64,000 nucleotides of DNA from Microcebus murinus (taxonomy: Eukaryota > Chordata > Mammalia > Primates > Cheirogaleidae). The translations under genes were made by a program, and so were the position numbers. The notes under the pieces are model-generated. The model worked only from the letters and a program-made list of their open reading frames with translations, did no database searches and was not told the origin of the DNA. The stretch lies in NCBI RefSeq assembly GCF_040939455.1, contig NC_134110.1, forward strand, positions 504,001-568,000. Direction: 5' to 3'. Numbering within the stretch: the first letter of the stretch is position 1; the number at the start of each line of letters is the position of its first letter. This document shows positions 60,113 to 64,000 of this stretch, piece after piece.

Positions 60113-63100
60113 GCACCCCTCCCTCCCAGAGCTCAGCCCTCCCTTCCAGAGTGCACCCCTCCCTCCCAGAGCTCCCCCCTCCCTTCCAGAGTGCACCCCT
60201 CCCTCCCAGAGCTCCCCCCTCCCTCCCAGTGCTCACCCCTCCCTTCCAGAGAGCACCCCTCCCTCCCAGAGCTCACCCCTCCCTCCCAGAGCTCACCCTT
60301 CCCTCCCAGAGAGCACCCCTCCCTCCCAGTGCTCCCCCCTCCCTCCCAGAGCTCCCCCTCCCTCCCAGAGCTCACCCCTCCCTTCCAGAGCTCCCCCCTC
60401 CCTTCCAGAGCTCACCCCTCCCTCCCAGAACTCACCCCTCCCTTCCAGAGCTCACCCCTCCCTCCCAGAGCTCACCCCTCCCTTCCAGAGCTCACTCCTC
60501 CCTCCCAGAGCTCACCCCTCCCTTCCAGAGTGCACCCCTCCCTCCTAGAGCTCCCTCTCCTTCCCAGAGCTTCCCCTCCCTCCCAGAGCTCCCCCCTCCC
60601 TCCCAGAGTGCACCCCTCCCTCCCAGAGCTCCCCCCTCCCAGAGCTCCCCTCTCCCTCCCAGAGCTCCCCCTCCCTCCCAGAGCTCCCCCTTCCCTCCCA
60701 GAGTGCACCCCTCCCTCCCAGAGCTCACCCCTCCCTCCCAGAGCTCCCCTTCCCTCCCAGAGCTCACCCCTCCCTCCCAGAGCTCCCCTTCCCTCCCAGA
60801 GCTCCCCCCTCCCTCCCAGAGCTCCCCCTCCCTCCCAGAGCTCCCCCCTCCCTCCCAGAGCTCCCCCCTCCCTCCCAGAGCTCCCCCCTCCCTCCCAGAG
60901 CTCCCCTTCCCTCCCAGAGCTCACCCCTCCCTCCCAGAGCTCCCCCTCCCTCTCAGTGCTCCCCCCTCCCTCCCAGAGCTCACCCCTCCCTCCCAGAGCT
61001 CCCCCCTCCCTCCCAGTGCTCACCCCTCCCTCCCAGAGCTCACCCCTCCCTCCCAGAGCTCACCCTTCCCTCCCAGAGAGCACCCCTCCCTCCCAGTGCT
61101 CCCCCCTCCCTCCCAGAGCTCCCCCCTCCCTCCCAGAGCTCCCCCCTCCCTCCCAGAGAGCACCCCTCCCTCCCAGTGCTCCCCCCTCCCTCCCAGAGCT
61201 CCCCCCTCCCTCCCAGAGCTCACCCCTCCCTCCCAGAGTGCACCCCTCCCTTCCAGAGCTCACCCCTCCCTCCCAGAACTCACCCCTCCCTTCCAGAGCT
61301 CACCCCTCCCTCCCAGAGCTCACCCCTCCCTTCCAGAGTGCACCCCTCCCTCCCAGAGCTCCCTCTCCTTCCCAGAGCTCCCCCTCCCTCCCAGAGCTCC
61401 CCCCTCCCTCCCAGAGTGCACCCCTCCCTCCCAGAGCTCACCCCTCCCTCCCAGAGCTCCCCCTCCCTCCCAGAGCTCACCGCTCCCTCCCAGAGCTCCC
61501 CCCTCCCTCCCAGAGCTCCCCCTCCCTCTCAGTGCTTCCCCCTCCCTCCCAGAGCTCCCCCTCCCTCCCAGAGCTCACCCCTCCCTCCCAGAGAGCACCC
61601 CTCCCTCCCAGTGCTCCCCCCTCCCTCCCAGAGCTCCCCCCTCCCTCCCAGAGAGCACCCCTCCCTTCCAGAGAGCACCCCTCCCTCCCAGAGCTCACCC
61701 CTCTCTCCCAGAGTGCACCCCTCCCTCCCAGAGCTCATCCCTCCCTCCCAGAGCTCACCCCTCCCTCCCAGAGAGCACCCCTCCCTTCCAGAGAGCACCC
61801 CTCCCTCCCAGAGCTCACCCCTCTCTCCCAGAGTGCACCCCTCCCTCCCAGAGCTCATCCCTCCCTCCCAGAGCTCACCCCTCCCTCCCAGAGTGCACCC
61901 CTCCCTCCCAGAGCTCACCCCTCCCTCCCAGAGTGCACCCCTCCCTCCCAGAGCTCACCCCTCCCTCCCAGAGCTCACCCCTCCCTCCCAGAGTGCACCC
62001 CTCCCTCCCAGAGCTCACCCCTCCCTCCCAGAGTGCACCCCTCCCTCCCAGAGCTCACCCCTCTCTCCCAGAGTGCACCCCTCCCTCCCAGAGCTCACCC
62101 CTCCCTCCCAGAGAGCACCCCTCTCTCCCAGAGTGCACCCCTCCCTCCCAGAGCTCACCCCTCCCTCCCAGAGTGCACCCCTCCCTCCCAGAGCTCCCTC
62201 TCCCTCCCAGAGCTCACCCCTCCCTCCCAGTGCTCCCCCCTCCCTCCCAGAGCTCCCCCCTCCCTCCCAGAGTGCACCCCTCCCTCCCAGAGCTCACCCT
62301 CCCTCCAAGAGCTCACCCCTCCCTCCCAGAGTGCACCCCTCCCTCCCAGAGCTCACCCCTCCCTCCCAGAGTGCACCCCTCCCTCCCAGAGCTCACCCCT
62401 CTCTCCCAGAGTGCACCCCTCCCTCCCAGAGCTCACCCCTCCCTCCCAGAGAGCACCCCTCCCTCCCAGAGTGCACCCCTCCCTCCCAGAGCTCCCTCTC
62501 CCTCCCAGAGCTCACCCCTCCCTCCCAGTGCTCCCCCCTCCCTCCCAGAGCTCCCCCCTCCCTCCCAGAGTGCACCCCTCCCTCCCAGAGCTCACCCTCC
62601 CTCCAAGAGCTCACCCCTCCCTCCCAGAGTGCACCCCTCCCTCCCAGAGCTCACCCCTCCCTCCCAGAGTGCACCCCTCCCTCCCAGAGCTCACCCCTCT
62701 CTCCCAGAGTGCACCCCTCCCTCCCAGAGCTCACCCCTCCCTCCCAGAGAGCACCCCTCCCTCCCAGAGTGCACCCCTCCCTCCCAGAGCTCCCTCTCCC
62801 TCCCAGAGCTCACCCCTCCCTCCCAGTGCTCCCCCCTCCCTCCCAGAGCTCCCCCCTCCCTCCCAGAGTGCACCCCTCCCTCCCAGAGCTCACCCTCCCT
62901 CCAAGAGCTCACCCCTCCCTCCCAGAGTGCACCCCTCCCTCCCAGAGCTCACCCCTCCCTCCCAGAGACCACCCCTCCCTCCCAGAGCTCACCCCTCCCT
63001 CCCAGAGCTCACCCCTCCCTCCCAGAGCTCACCCCTCCCTCCCAGTGCTCACCCCTCCCTCCCAGAGCTCCCCCCTCCCTCCCAGTGCTCACCCCTCCCT

Positions 63101-63313
63101 CCCAGAGCTCACCCCTCCCTCCCAGAGCTCACCCCTCCCTCCCAGAGCTCACCCCTCCCTCCCAGTGCTCACCCCTCCCTCCCAGAGCTCACCCCTCCCT
63201 CCCAGTGCTCACCCCTCCCTCCCAGAGCTCACCCCTCCCTCCCAGAGACCACCCCTCCCTCCCAGAGCTCCCCCCTCCCTCCCAGAGCTCCCCCCTCCCT
63301 CCCAGAGCTCCCC
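60113..63313. repeat. 3.2-kb minisatellite, 20-bp unit, ~160 copies
   Basis: The unit is ACCCCTCCCTCCCAGAGCTC, with variants GAGTGC, GAGAGC and CAGTGC, and CTCCC in place of CTCACC. Near-perfect polypyrimidine apart from the AGAG box. A 298-bp higher-order repeat marked by GAGCTCCCTCTCCCTCCCAG starts at 62191, 62489 and 62787. All + strand frames are open (up to 1126 codons, PLPPRAPPSLPELTPPSQS-type), an artefact of a stop-free 60-bp superperiod. Confidence 0.97.
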
Positions 63314-63339
63314 GGCCCCTCGGGGCTGTCAGAGCAGCC

Positions 63340-63445
63340 TGTGGGGTAAGCACATTGCACCACAGCCAAGAGGTGCCCAGTTCTGCCACCAACCAGGAAA
63401 CAATTTAGTTTTCTGAGCCTCAGTTTCCCAATCTGCAAAGTCACT
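63340..63445 (+). repeat. MIR fragment
   Basis: CAGTTCTGCCACCAACCAGG, then TGAGCCTCAGTTTCCCAATC, sense MIR. Confidence 0.7.
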
Positions 63446-64000
63446 GGCATTGTATACAAAGTCGCTGCCTGGGAGGAGCTCTCCCTTCCACACCTCCCCC
63501 AGGACCAGGGCTCAGAGTTTTCTGGGTTTTGCAGGAAGGAGCCCCGCCCTGCCTGGGTCTGTGTGCTGCAGCTGGGGACATGGAGTCACTCAGGGTCTCA
63601 GCGCCTCGCACGGCAGGTCTGCCCAGGAGCAGGTGCACGCCACGGCCAGGGTGCAAGCTCCCGTGTGGCCACGCGTGGGCTCACTGGCCTGCTGGGCTCT
63701 CGCTCTTGACTCAAGAGCCGAAACGAAGCGAGCAGCTGAGCGGGCGTCGCCCCCGGAAGGGAGGCCGACAGCTGGCCGGACCCCCCGCCGGTCCTCCAAG
63801 ATTCATCTCCCGAGACACAAAACAGCCCTGGCCGGCCCCGCCCTCTCTGGCTGGCGGCTGTACCTGCTTGGAGCTGCCACCTGGGACGCCCACGTCAGAG
63901 CTGCACCCTCATTTTCCCCTGACTCTCGCTGTTGTGATTGCCCTGAGCTGTCCAAGCGTGTGGGCTGCCACACAGGGGACAATTCGAAATGCGGTCTTCC
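63446..64000. other. Intergenic, nothing recognised
   Basis: GC-rich unique DNA to the window end. No exon is evident. Confidence 0.4.

Noticed and set aside
60113..63313. Regular repeats that might suggest a CRISPR array
   Set aside because: Units are head-to-tail without unique spacers, and the genome is a primate's.
60028..63408. 1126-codon open frame on the + strand, plus others of 746 and 1052 codons
   Set aside because: All frames are open because the 20-bp unit lacks stops. There is no start context, splice site or non-repeat domain. It is a translation of a minisatellite.

Overview
This is nuclear DNA from a mammal, almost certainly a strepsirrhine primate and most likely a Malagasy lemur. 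It carries about sixteen Alu elements with the lemur-type consensus (for example 'GTGCCGTGGCGTCAGCC' and 'TTAGTTGGCCAATTAATTTC'). It also has L1 3' ends in the style of lemur L1, and no copies of the tRNA-derived SINEs that crowd galago and loris genomes. Species-level placement is inference.

Gene content is low. One intact gene is clear: TMED3 (p24 family cargo receptor), three coding exons on the + strand at 27764-27934, 30372-30620 and 37862-38098, giving a 218-residue protein. It has a CpG-island promoter and a polyadenylation signal at 38626. Upstream, at 13414-15565, lies a broken copy of ANKRD34C. It has several frameshifts, an in-frame stop and a 616-bp solo LTR inserted with a perfect 6-bp target duplication. 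The order ANKRD34C then TMED3, both on the + strand, matches human 15q25.1 (from memory), so this looks like the orthologous locus with ANKRD34C lost in place.

Region by region: 1-13.4 kb is intergenic, with ancient MIRs, a small hAT transposon with an exact 8-bp duplication, a TG-rich tract and a 78-bp tandem array ending just before ANKRD34C. 13.4-15.9 kb is the ANKRD34C pseudogene. 16-27.4 kb is intergenic and holds mariner-like, hAT and piggyBac-like elements, Alus, L1 pieces and a 16-bp minisatellite. 27.4-38.65 kb is TMED3; its introns contain another piggyBac-like element, a 30-bp minisatellite and a ~960-bp pure polypyrimidine tract. 38.65-64 kb is intergenic, with an old L1M, an A-rich 16-copy array, a retro-inserted 5S rRNA pseudogene, G-rich arrays and two minisatellites of more than 3 kb each (29-bp and 20-bp units) with internal higher-order duplications.

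Tandem repeats make up roughly 11-12 kb (about 18%) of the window. The very long open reading frames in them (up to 1126 codons) are artefacts of stop-free repeat units, not genes. The most noteworthy observations are the LTR-disrupted ANKRD34C, three piggyBac-like elements that each carry an internal expandable ~44-bp repeat, mariner-like elements that retain a possible transposase tail, and the dense minisatellite field around TMED3.
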